Source: VAZQ01 sp035293945 (lineage in GTDB: Bacteria; Pseudomonadota; Alphaproteobacteria; Rhizobiales; Xanthobacteraceae). From it: 64,000 nt of DNA. Position 1 is the stretch's first letter. Every line of letters starts with the position of its first letter. This document shows, in pieces, positions 36,601 through 43,619 of this stretch. Below the pieces are notes generated by a model. The model ran no database searches. It worked only from the letters and a program-made list of their open reading frames with translations, and had not been told where the DNA came from. The translations under genes were made by a program, and so were the position numbers. The stretch covers positions 124,001 through 188,000 of the forward strand of contig DATGLV010000037.1 in NCBI GenBank assembly GCA_035293945.1. Reading direction: 5' to 3'.

Positions 36601-37275
36601 CGGCAATGGCGAGCCGAGCTTCACCGGGATCTCGGCGGCCGAGGCGGTGACGAAGGGACGCTTGTTGGCGCCGGCAAACACCGTGACCTTGCTGTCGGGC
36701 TCGATTCGCACCGACATTTCCGCACCGACCAAGCTTAGACGCTCGGCCCGCATATGCCCGGAGAAGAGACCTGCACTGGAGAGGCCGATCTCGGCCTTAG
36801 GGGCGCTCGCTACGACAGTCCCATCGGGATCGCGGACGATGATGTCGCGCATGCGCAGCGCCGTGCGTCCACTGGCGTCGCGCTCGAGCTGCGTGCCCCC
36901 GACCTTCACCTGATGGTCGCCGCCAAAGTTCTCCTCGATGGCGGCAACAAGCCAAGGTGACGCGAGATCAAGATCGATCGGGCCTGAGGAAAGCCGCCAC
37001 CACAGGCCGAGCAATCCCATGCCGAAGATGCCGACCAGCGCTCCGCCCGCAAGGCCCACGCGCCGCAAACCCGGCCGGCTCGCGAAGGCTCGATGCCAAA
37101 CACATGATAGGCGATGCCACCACGGCAACGGCGCCAACCGGAACGGCGCCAGGCACTCCTGGACTTCCCTATCGGCAGAAAGGTCTTCGGCCAAACGCTC
37201 GCATAGGTGCGCGCGAAGGCTCGCCTCCAGCCTCCGAAGCGCCGCCACGCTCGGAACCTTGCATTGATCCGCCAT
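33613..37275 (-). CDS. Large AsmA/YhdP-like envelope protein
   Basis: A 1220-residue protein with one N-terminal membrane segment (GLAGGALVGIFGMGLLGLWW at about residues 75-95) and a long periplasmic beta-rich body, followed by an AsmA-like C-terminal domain near GTFIPLYGLNNMFGQIPLFG. This is the layout of DUF3971/YhdP-type AsmA-family proteins, which are thought to form hydrophobic grooves moving phospholipids to the outer membrane. The ~70-residue cytoplasmic N-terminus and a Pro/Thr-rich linker (TTTPPATSTPTAGG) are unusual additions. The lipid-transport role is from the family, not shown here. Confidence 0.82.
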   Translation of the reverse strand: MADQCKVPSVAALRRLEASLRAHLCERLAEDLSADREVQECLAPFRLAPLPWWHRLSCVWHRAFASRPGLRRVGLAGGALVGIFGMGLLGLWWRLSSGPIDLDLASPWLVAAIEENFGGDHQVKVGGTQLERDASGRTALRMRDIIVRDPDGTVVASAPKAEIGLSSAGLFSGHMRAERLSLVGAEMSVRIEPDSKVTVFAGANKRPFVTASAAEIPVKLGSPLPHATIDPVTTATTPPATSTPTAGGPVVPDFSAFLAWLDKLAATGLDGHELSELGLKDGNLTVDDERNGKQWSFRNINLSLTRPKDGGIALTLSSGSTEAPWLLRAAMSPSTSGHRILDIETERLPAKDMMLAMRLVGEYEVDMPLSGRIHADIGPDGTPQTLVGRILGEKGVLNDLDEPEGAVAIDRAEFSLDWDAQRQSLNVPFQIVSGGNRITLLARVEAPRDHGSWGIELNGGTVVLASAATADPDPLILNRLLVRLKINTDRQRIDVQQGDIGNTEVGLAISGNLDYSTEDPRLTLGVAGNRMSVATMKKLWPFFLNPKVRNWVYEHVESGTVDRMSIATNAPMSTLRTTGPPIPDDGLSIELVGNGIVLRPVAGLPAIRDADLTVKVGGRKATVTLGRGSVELSPGRKFAMTSGVFEVPDTFPKAPPAKVRFRLDGPVQAAAELLSLERLRDFSGAPLDPATSRGTVAAQVSVGLPIRDDLPPGSSIYAINMDVTNFAADHLVMNQKVEASTLHVVANNQGYWIKGDAKLNGIPVALDYRKPRGDADAEVRLQGTLDDAARAKLGFDLAGYVSGPMPIKVNGKVSAFEGGESRFAIEADLTPTRIDNLLPGWTKSPGKATRATFTAVTRGPSTRFDDIVIDGPGTQVKGSVELDDNGQVQTANFPVFNLSDGDKTLLKAERGPDGALRVMMRGDVYDGRSFVKSAMAGPASSTSKQESKDVDLDVKVGTVVGFHGETARGLDLTMSRRGGVIKSLAMSAKLGRDAALTSDLRGRNGRQVIFINAKDAGAFFRFTDMYGKIFGGEMWVAMDPSNTEGTPQQGLLNIQDFSVRGEASLDRVVAGAPGGQRQGVDFSRMRVEFTRSPGRFSITEATLAGPMIGATVEGTIDYVKDDVHMRGTFIPLYGLNNMFGQIPLFGIFLGGGSKEGLVGVTFEVVGPTSGPVLHVNPVSPLAPGLLRKFFDFPNGTGQPPSIDTQYSPGSGLEAYGETGR

Positions 37276-37507
37276 TCCCCGACCTGGCGTCCCCTCGACC
37301 GCCGAATCCCGCCGCTATCCTAGTGTCCCCGATAAGCAGTTGCGGGCAATAGCCTGCGTAAGCGAAAGTGCTCCGTCCTCGAAAGCTCACACGAAACGAA
37401 AGATGGAACGAATTAAGGCTCGCACGAATCCAGTCGACCTGCCAGCGCGCTGACCGGTATCTTCCACGAACTCGATGGCCTACAAAAGGGACGAAAGGAA
37501 GGCGCAA

Positions 37508-37978
37508 ATGAAGGCTGAGCCCACGGTCGGGGACAAGGCGCCCGCTTTCACGCTCCCCCGGGATGGGGGAGGCAAGGTTTCGTTGACCGACTTCAGGGGC
37601 AAGAAGCTCGTCATCTACTTCTACCCCCGTGCCGACACCCCGGGCTGCACGCGCGAATCCATCGACTTCTCCCGGCTGCGAGCGCAGTTCGCCAAGGCCG
37701 GCGCCGAGGTGCTCGGCGTTTCGGCGGACCCGGTGAAGGCGCAAGAATCGTTCAAGACGAAGCATGACCTGACGGTCGGGCTTTTGTCCGACGAGACCCA
37801 CGAGATGCTCAAGGCGTACGGAGCTTGGGGCAAAAAATCGATGTATGGCAAGACTTTCATGGGGATTATTCGCTCAACTTATCTGATCGGAGCCGATGGC
37901 CGCATCGCCCGCATCTGGCCCAAGGTCAAGGTCGAAGGCCATGCCGCCGAAGTGCTCAAAGCCGTGCAGGAGCTTTGA
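37508..37978 (+). CDS. bcp: Peroxiredoxin, Bcp/PrxQ class
   Basis: A 156-residue thiol peroxidase reducing hydroperoxides. The conserved sequence YPRADTPGCTRESIDFS carries the peroxidatic Cys; the second Cys found in many PrxQ proteins five residues on is Ile/Asp here, so this is a 1-Cys form. KAPAFTLPRDGGG precedes it and GKTFMGIIRSTYLI follows. AAGGAAGG before ATG 37508 supports this start rather than 37475. Confidence 0.92.
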   Translation: MKAEPTVGDKAPAFTLPRDGGGKVSLTDFRGKKLVIYFYPRADTPGCTRESIDFSRLRAQFAKAGAEVLGVSADPVKAQESFKTKHDLTVGLLSDETHEMLKAYGAWGKKSMYGKTFMGIIRSTYLIGADGRIARIWPKVKVEGHAAEVLKAVQEL

Positions 37979-38123
37979 GAGAGCTCTGAGGCTGCCCAAT
38001 CGTGCGGCATTGCCCACGACCAGTTAATGACCGGTTCGGGAAAAATTAACTATGTTAGGATGGATTGGCGCCCTGTAACGCCGGTTGAGCGGGACTCAAG
38101 GGAACCCCGGCGAGGAAGCGTCA

Positions 38124-39443
38124 ATGCCTCACGGGCCTCGATCTCCCTACCAAGCCAGCCGCCACCCTGCCCCGCATGCCCAGGCCCGCGCCGATCTGCG
38201 ATCCGCTGCTGTCGGAAAACAGCCAGCCCAATTAGCCGGCGGTGACTACACCTTCCTGCATGGCGGGCGCCAGGTGCGGATCGGTCCTGTCGCGTTTTGG
38301 ATCGTGGTCGGCACATTGGTCATCATGGCGGCGTGGAGCATCACGACCGCCACCTATTTTGCATTCCATGATGACGTGCTGACGCGCTTGGTCGCCCGCG
38401 AGGCGGAGATGCAGTTCGGCTATGAGGATCGCATCGCCGAGTTGCGCGCGCAGATCGATCGCCTGTCGAGCCGTCAGCTCCTCGACCAGGAACAGTACGA
38501 GCAGAAGCTCGATCAAGTCTCGCGCCGCCAGGCAACGCTCGAATCGCGCGCGGCCGCGCTCAGCGCGTTGTCAGACCCTTCCATTACCGGCTCAATCAAG
38601 CTGCCCGCCCGCACCAGCACGCCGGCGCCCCCGCATGGCGCGCCACCCAAGCCTTCGCCGCTGGGCGATGCTTCTTCGCCAGCGGCTGATCCTGCAACCC
38701 GGCGCCTTGCGATCAGTGGCGAGATCGAGAACCGGCTCGCCGGCCTGCAGGCTTCGCTCGATCGGGTGGAAGCGCGGCACCGGGCGATGCTGAGTGCGCT
38801 GGAAGAAGCCTATCGCGCCAAGGCGCGGCGCATGCGCGGGGTCATCGCCGATCTTGGAATCGATGCGAAGAAGATCGCACCGCCGCCCAAGACCGGCGCC
38901 GATCGCGGGATGGGCGGCCCGTTTGTCGCCCTGCCGCCGTTCAGCGCCACCACGTTCGACAAGCAGCTTTACTCGGTAAAGATCGCGCGCGCCGAGCTCG
39001 AGCAGCTGAGCCGCTCGCTCGTCAGCCTTCCTCTGCACAAGCCAATCACGGGAGAGCCCGAGGTCGTCTCCGGTTTCGGGGTGCGCATCGATCCGTTTCT
39101 GAGCAAGCCGGCGATGCATACCGGCCTCGACCTTCGCGCCGAGATCGGCGACCCGGTGCTCGCTACCGCCAGCGGTACCGTGACGATTGCCGGCTGGACC
39201 GGCGGCTATGGCAAGATGGTCGAGATCGACCATGGCAACGGCTTTGCAACGCGTTACGGCCACATGTCCGAGATCGACGTGAAGGTGGGCCAGCAGGTCA
39301 AGCTCGGTGAGACGCTCGGCAAGGTCGGCACCACCGGCCGCTCGACCGGCCCGCATCTCCACTATGAGACGCGCATCGACGGCGAGCCGGTCGATCCGCA
39401 GAAATTCCTCACCGCCGGCACCAAGCTCGCCGATACGCTGTAG
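38124..39443 (+). CDS. M23-family membrane-anchored peptidoglycan endopeptidase-like protein
   Basis: A 439-residue protein with an N-terminal cytoplasmic tail, one membrane span (VAFWIVVGTLVIMAAWS, about residues 62-80), a coiled coil (residues ~95-150) and a C-terminal LytM/M23 domain. Metal-site motifs are present: MHTGLDLRA (HxxxD), then HMSEI and GPHLHYETRID (HxH). It may cleave peptide cross-links, or be a divisome/activator protein as in coiled-coil LytM factors. GAGGAAG precedes the ATG. Confidence 0.88.
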   Translation: MPHGPRSPYQASRHPAPHAQARADLRSAAVGKQPAQLAGGDYTFLHGGRQVRIGPVAFWIVVGTLVIMAAWSITTATYFAFHDDVLTRLVAREAEMQFGYEDRIAELRAQIDRLSSRQLLDQEQYEQKLDQVSRRQATLESRAAALSALSDPSITGSIKLPARTSTPAPPHGAPPKPSPLGDASSPAADPATRRLAISGEIENRLAGLQASLDRVEARHRAMLSALEEAYRAKARRMRGVIADLGIDAKKIAPPPKTGADRGMGGPFVALPPFSATTFDKQLYSVKIARAELEQLSRSLVSLPLHKPITGEPEVVSGFGVRIDPFLSKPAMHTGLDLRAEIGDPVLATASGTVTIAGWTGGYGKMVEIDHGNGFATRYGHMSEIDVKVGQQVKLGETLGKVGTTGRSTGPHLHYETRIDGEPVDPQKFLTAGTKLADTL

Positions 39444-39459
39444 CTCGGATCATATCCGC

Positions 39460-40245
39460 TTATTGGGCCGAAAGGCCGTAGAGCAGGATCGCAGCGCTCG
39501 CCGCCACATTGAGCGACTCGATCTGGCCGGCACCCGGGATAGTGACAATTTGCTCGCACGATTTGAGGGTCGCAGGCGGCAGGCCGCGCTCCTCGTTGCC
39601 GAGCACAAGCGCAATCGGTCGATCGATCTTCAAGCTCGACATCGCCACCCCGCCTTCGGCGGCCGCGCCGACGACAAGATAGTGCCGCCTGAGCGCGGCG
39701 AGCGCCCGCGCAAAGTTCCGCGCGCGCCAAAGCTCCAAATGCTCGAGCCCGCCTTCTGCAACCCGGTAGCTCGCATCCGAAGGTGCAGCCTGCGCCGGAT
39801 GATCGGACAGGACCATGCGGGCGACGCCGAAAAAGGCCGCGCTCCGCGCAATGGCGCCGAGGTTGTGCGGATTGCCGACGCCGTCGAGCAGCAAAAGCAG
39901 CCGCGCATCGCGCGCCCATTCGGCGAGCTTCGCCGCATCTGTAGCCGGATGGAGAATTCCGACCGGCCGCGGCGCCGCGAGCGCAACGATGCCGCCATGC
40001 ATGGCCGAGCCGGCAATCCGCTTCATTTCGTCGGCACCGGCCAGGCGATAGGACTTTCGCCGTCGCGCCAGCTCAGCGCAGAAGGCGTTCACATGCGGTT
40101 TCAAGCGCGCGTCGAAGAAGAGCCGCTCCACCCGCTCGGGCGCGGTCGCAAACAGCGCCGACACCGCCGGCAGGCCGGCAATGCGCAACAGCTTCTTACG
40201 CCCGGGCGCATGATGCCGGTCGTTGATCCCGCGTGCTTTCGTCAT
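39460..40245 (-). CDS. SPOUT-class (TrmH/SpoU) RNA methyltransferase
   Basis: A 261-residue 2'-O-ribose methyltransferase. An N-terminal RNA-binding substrate domain (FATAPERVERLFF) is followed by the knotted SPOUT fold with DGVGNPHNLGAIARSAAFFG, ALVLGNEERGLP and the final SLNVAASAAILLY. These are motifs 1-3 of SpoU proteins such as RlmB or TrmH. The exact RNA target is not predictable. It ends convergent with the M23 gene and starts 13 bp after the next gene. Confidence 0.9.
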   Translation of the reverse strand: MTKARGINDRHHAPGRKKLLRIAGLPAVSALFATAPERVERLFFDARLKPHVNAFCAELARRRKSYRLAGADEMKRIAGSAMHGGIVALAAPRPVGILHPATDAAKLAEWARDARLLLLLDGVGNPHNLGAIARSAAFFGVARMVLSDHPAQAAPSDASYRVAEGGLEHLELWRARNFARALAALRRHYLVVGAAAEGGVAMSSLKIDRPIALVLGNEERGLPPATLKSCEQIVTIPGAGQIESLNVAASAAILLYGLSAQ

Positions 40246-40258
40246 TCAGCACCAGGTG

Positions 40259-41182
40259 TTAGCGCGCATTTGCGCGAAAGCGCGTGGCGGGATGAATCCA
40301 GGTGAGCTCATGCTTGTTGTGGGAGAGATGCAAGAGCCGCGAGTTGGGAATGGCGGCGAAGCCTTGCATGGCGTCGAAATCGGTCGCGCCCTGGAACTTG
40401 AGCGTGCAGACGAAAGCCCCGACGGTGCCGGCCTCGCGCCATTTGTGGACCAGGGCAAGCAGGCGCTTGGGATAGCATATGACATCACTGAACAGCCAAT
40501 CCACCGGCCCGATTTCTTGTGGGGTGAGCGCGAATGCGCTTTGCCGTCGATAGGTGATGCCGGCAAGACCCGCGAGAGTGGAATCGAGCGCCGCCTTGTC
40601 GACGCTGATGACGCGGGCGCCTAACCGCTGCAGCACCCAGGTCCAGCCGCCCGGGCTTGCCCCGAGATCGAGGCACACTTCCCCTGCCTGCGGCCGCACC
40701 CCGGTCAGCGTAAACAACTCCCACAGCTTGAGATAGGCCCGGCTCGGCGCCGACCGATCCTCGACGAACTGCGCTTCGCCGTTGGGAAACGGCCGCGTGC
40801 AGGTGGGCGAGGCAATCAACATGTCGGACGCGATCAAGCTCCATGAGCCGAGCGGCGCGGTCGGCGCCGGCGCACCGAACACGAGCGGCTTGGCCGATAC
40901 CTTCGGCAGCCTCTCGGCGATCAACGCGGCGCGCCGATGCTGGGCATAGGAATAGAGCGCCCAATTGCGTTGGATACCGCGCAGCTTCTTGGCCGCATCG
41001 CCGATCGAAGCTACCCGGATTTGGACAGGATCCAGCCAGACATTGGCCGCCCAGGCAGCCGGTTTCTCCGCTCCACTCGCCAGCACGAGGCGGCCATGCA
41101 CTTCGACGACAGCGGAGCCAAGCTCCCGGCGGAGCTCATCAGCGAAGCCTTCCGCCGCCAGATAGCCGGTCAAATTTCCCAA
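40259..41182 (-). CDS. RlmM-like (FtsJ-type) 23S rRNA 2'-O-methyltransferase
   Basis: A 307-residue SAM-dependent methyltransferase. The FtsJ Rossmann domain has CLDLGASPGGWTWVLQRLGA (motif I), ISVDKAAL, and a catalytic Lys in VCTLKFQGATDF. The N-terminal half resembles the THUMP-like region of RlmM (YgdE), which methylates C2498 of 23S rRNA in Escherichia coli. It is shorter than E. coli RlmM. It is cotranscribed with the TrmH-like gene, so both likely modify rRNA or tRNA. Confidence 0.8.
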   Translation of the reverse strand: MGNLTGYLAAEGFADELRRELGSAVVEVHGRLVLASGAEKPAAWAANVWLDPVQIRVASIGDAAKKLRGIQRNWALYSYAQHRRAALIAERLPKVSAKPLVFGAPAPTAPLGSWSLIASDMLIASPTCTRPFPNGEAQFVEDRSAPSRAYLKLWELFTLTGVRPQAGEVCLDLGASPGGWTWVLQRLGARVISVDKAALDSTLAGLAGITYRRQSAFALTPQEIGPVDWLFSDVICYPKRLLALVHKWREAGTVGAFVCTLKFQGATDFDAMQGFAAIPNSRLLHLSHNKHELTWIHPATRFRANAR

Positions 41183-41381
41183 GAATGACGCTCATGCAAG
41201 CGGTTGAATGCCAACACTGATAAAGCGCAAATCATTGAGTCGCGTCAGCATCTTTGGCTGCCCCCAGTGCGAGGGTCTTTATAAGATTCCTATATCGGCT
41301 CCGCGTCCTTCCTCTCGAAAAAATATCCCTCCCGTGACAACTATTGGGGGCTGTAGGCGGTCCCGCCGCTCCTGCGGCGGC

Positions 41382-41395
41382 TTGATCTGGATCAA
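41382..41395. promoter_or_regulatory. Perfect FNR/FixK binding site ahead of the kdp operon
   Basis: TTGATCTGGATCAA is an exact match to the TTGAT-N4-ATCAA consensus of FNR/FixK regulators. It is centred 72 bp before the first kdp micro-ORF. A class II site (-41.5) would put transcription start near 41430, leaving a 30-nt leader before the ribosome site. Confidence 0.7.
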
Positions 41396-41460
41396 ATCGC
41401 TGTCGCATCACCCGCCCAATCTCGCGCCCGCGCGTTTTTTATTCGCCAGGAGCTAAGCCA

Positions 41461-41544
41461 ATGACGGACGTCCTCATGATCGCACTCGGACTTGCCTTCT
41501 TTGCCGTGACGGTCGGCTACACCATCGCCTGCGATCGCCTGTGA
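41461..41544 (+). CDS. 27-residue membrane micro-protein at the head of the kdp operon
   Basis: ATG ACG GAC... encodes 27 residues with one hydrophobic span (MIALGLAFFAVTVGYTIA) and a short CDRL tail. AGGAG lies 10 bp upstream. A gene for a similar tiny membrane protein precedes kdpF in related Rhizobiales as I recall; it has no symbol. It is 13 bp before kdpF. It may stabilise or tune the pump like KdpF, which is an inference. Confidence 0.65.
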   Translation: MTDVLMIALGLAFFAVTVGYTIACDRL

Positions 41545-41557
41545 GGGGAACTCAGCC

Positions 41558-41647
41558 ATGATCTTTGATTACTCGCTCGCCGGCCTCGTGACCGCGGGGC
41601 TCATGATCTACCTGGTCTACGCCCTGGTCAGGCCTGAGCATTTCTAA
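41558..41647 (+). CDS. kdpF: Potassium-transporting ATPase subunit KdpF
   Basis: A 29-residue single-span membrane peptide (GLVTAGLMIYLVYALV then RPEHF). Size, hydrophobicity, terminal RPE.F motif and place just before kdpA are those of KdpF, which stabilises the KdpABC complex. It is too short for automated detection in many pipelines. Confidence 0.85.
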   Translation: MIFDYSLAGLVTAGLMIYLVYALVRPEHF

Positions 41648-41684
41648 CGCAAAGCATGTCCCGGCCGAGAAGATTCGACTTGCC

Positions 41685-41773
41685 CGTCACCCGCGGGCTT
41701 GACCCGCGGGTCCATCTTTTTCGCAAAGAAGATGGATTGCCGGGTCAAGCCATGGTCAAGCCCGGCAATGACG
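41685..41773. repeat. Interspersed palindromic repeat, family B, between kdpF and kdpA
   Basis: CGTCACCCGCGGGCTTGACC and CAAGCCCGGCAATGACG bound an element with CATCTTTTTCGCAAAGAAGATG as central hairpin. It lies inside the kdp transcription unit, and the frame of kdpA runs open through it, which explains a falsely long kdpA frame from 41699. Confidence 0.8.
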
Positions 41774-41833
41774 CGGAAGCAGATTAATTCGGCTGGAGCC
41801 TGCTGTAACGAACTTTCAACAAAAGGAACGGCC

Positions 41834-43549
41834 ATGACTGTCGTCGGCTGGATTCAAATTCTGCTCTATTGCGCGCTCATCGTCGCCGTCGTTCCGGTGC
41901 TCGGCGCCTATATGACGCGCGTATTCAACGGCGAGCGCACCTTCCTGTCGCCCGTGCTGCGACCCGTCGAGCGCGCCATCTATGCCGCTTCGGGTATCGA
42001 CGAGGCCCGCGAACAGACCTGGGTGATGTACGTCGTCGGCATGCTGTTCTTCCATGTCGGCGGCTTCCTGATCATGTATTTGTTGATGCGCACCCAGGCG
42101 CTCTTGCCGTTCCAGGCCCTGTTCAACCCGGCGGGTCAGTCCGCGGTTGCCGAAGACCTGTCCTTCAACACGGCGATCAGCTTCATCACTAACACCAACT
42201 GGCAGAACTACGGCGGCGAGAGCACGCTCTCCTATCTGGTGCAAATGCTGGGCATGACGCATCAGAACTTCCTCTCGGCTGCGACCGGCATCGTGCTCGC
42301 GGTCGCGCTCATTCGCGGCTTTGCCCGCGCATCGATGCGCACGATCGGCAATTTCTGGGTCGATATCACCCGCTGCACGCTCTACATCCTGATTCCGATT
42401 TGCGTCCCGTACGCGCTGTTCCTGGTCTGGCAGGGAATGCCGCAGACGCTCGGCCCCTATGTGGACGCCACGACGCTCGAAGGCGCCAAGCAGACGATCG
42501 CAGTCGGCCCGGTCGCCTCGCAGGTCGCCATCAAGATGCTCGGCACCAATGGCGGCGGCTTCTTCAACGCCAATGCGGCGCATCCGTTCGAGAACCCGAC
42601 CGCGCTGTCCAATTTCGTGCAGATGATCTCCATCTTCGCGATCGGCGCGGCCATGACCAACATGTTCGGCCGCATGGTCGGCAACCAGCGCCAGGGCTGG
42701 GCGATCTTTGCCGTAATGGGCGTCCTGTTCATCGCCGGAGTCGGCATCTGCTACGCCGCCGAGGCCCACGGCACCACCATGATGGACATGCTCGGCCTCA
42801 CCGGCGGCAATATGGAGGGCAAGGAGGTCCGCTTCGGCATCATTGGCTCGGCCTTGTTCGCCGTCATCACCACCGCCGCCTCCTGCGGTGCCGTCAACGC
42901 CATGCACGACTCGTTCACCGCCATCGGCGGCATGATCCCACTCGTCAACATGCAGCTCGGCGAGATCATCATCGGCGGTGTCGGTGCCGGTCTTTACGGC
43001 ATGCTGCTTTACGTGATCATCGCGATCTTTGTCGCCGGCCTCATGGTCGGCCGCACGCCCGAATATGTCGGCAAGAAGATCGAGGCCAAGGAGGTCAAGA
43101 TGGCGATGCTCGCCATCCTGGTCCTGCCGCTCATGTATCTCGGCTGGACCGCGGTCGCGGCCGTTATTCCCTCGGCGGTGGCCGCCACCAACAATGCCGG
43201 GCCGCACGGCTTCTCGGAGATTCTCTATCTCTATGTCTCCTCGACCGCCAATAACGGCTCGGCGTTCGCGGGCATCAATGCCAACACGCTGTTCTACAAT
43301 TTAACCGGCGCGGTGGCGATGTTCGTCGGCCGCTTCTGGATGGTCATCCCGGCGATCGCGATCGCGGGCTCGCTCGCCGCCAAGAAGACGGTACCCGCCT
43401 CGGGTGGAACCTTCCCGACCACCGGCGGCCTGTTCGTCGGCCTCGTCACCGGCGTGGTGGTGATCGTCGGCGGCCTCACATTCTTCCCGGCGCTCGCGCT
43501 CGGACCGATCGTCGAGCAACTGGCGATGCGTGCCAACACCCTGTTCTGA
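41834..43549 (+). CDS. kdpA: Potassium-transporting ATPase subunit KdpA
   Basis: A 571-residue, ten-span channel-like subunit that binds and moves K+. It has the selectivity filter-like segments (TNTNWQNYGGEST, GTNGGGFFNANAAHPFENPT, TAASCGAVNAMHDSFTAIGG, STANNGSAFAG) of KdpA. Start is ATG 41834 with AAAAGGA upstream. It gates K+ entry at low external K+. Confidence 0.96.
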   Translation: MTVVGWIQILLYCALIVAVVPVLGAYMTRVFNGERTFLSPVLRPVERAIYAASGIDEAREQTWVMYVVGMLFFHVGGFLIMYLLMRTQALLPFQALFNPAGQSAVAEDLSFNTAISFITNTNWQNYGGESTLSYLVQMLGMTHQNFLSAATGIVLAVALIRGFARASMRTIGNFWVDITRCTLYILIPICVPYALFLVWQGMPQTLGPYVDATTLEGAKQTIAVGPVASQVAIKMLGTNGGGFFNANAAHPFENPTALSNFVQMISIFAIGAAMTNMFGRMVGNQRQGWAIFAVMGVLFIAGVGICYAAEAHGTTMMDMLGLTGGNMEGKEVRFGIIGSALFAVITTAASCGAVNAMHDSFTAIGGMIPLVNMQLGEIIIGGVGAGLYGMLLYVIIAIFVAGLMVGRTPEYVGKKIEAKEVKMAMLAILVLPLMYLGWTAVAAVIPSAVAATNNAGPHGFSEILYLYVSSTANNGSAFAGINANTLFYNLTGAVAMFVGRFWMVIPAIAIAGSLAAKKTVPASGGTFPTTGGLFVGLVTGVVVIVGGLTFFPALALGPIVEQLAMRANTLF

Positions 43550-43619
43550 TCACTGTTCACCTGCCCTGCCCCCGCACAGCGGCGGAGCAATAAGGCGCGG
43601 AGTCGTTTGGAGGAGCCCC

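Noticed and set aside
41699..41833. Upstream extension of kdpA through the repeat.
   Set aside because: The frame is open by chance through the palindrome; the family start and ribosome site are at 41834.
41816..43207. Minus-strand frame of 463 codons opposite kdpA.
   Set aside because: Asp/His/Arg-rich shadow of a membrane gene.
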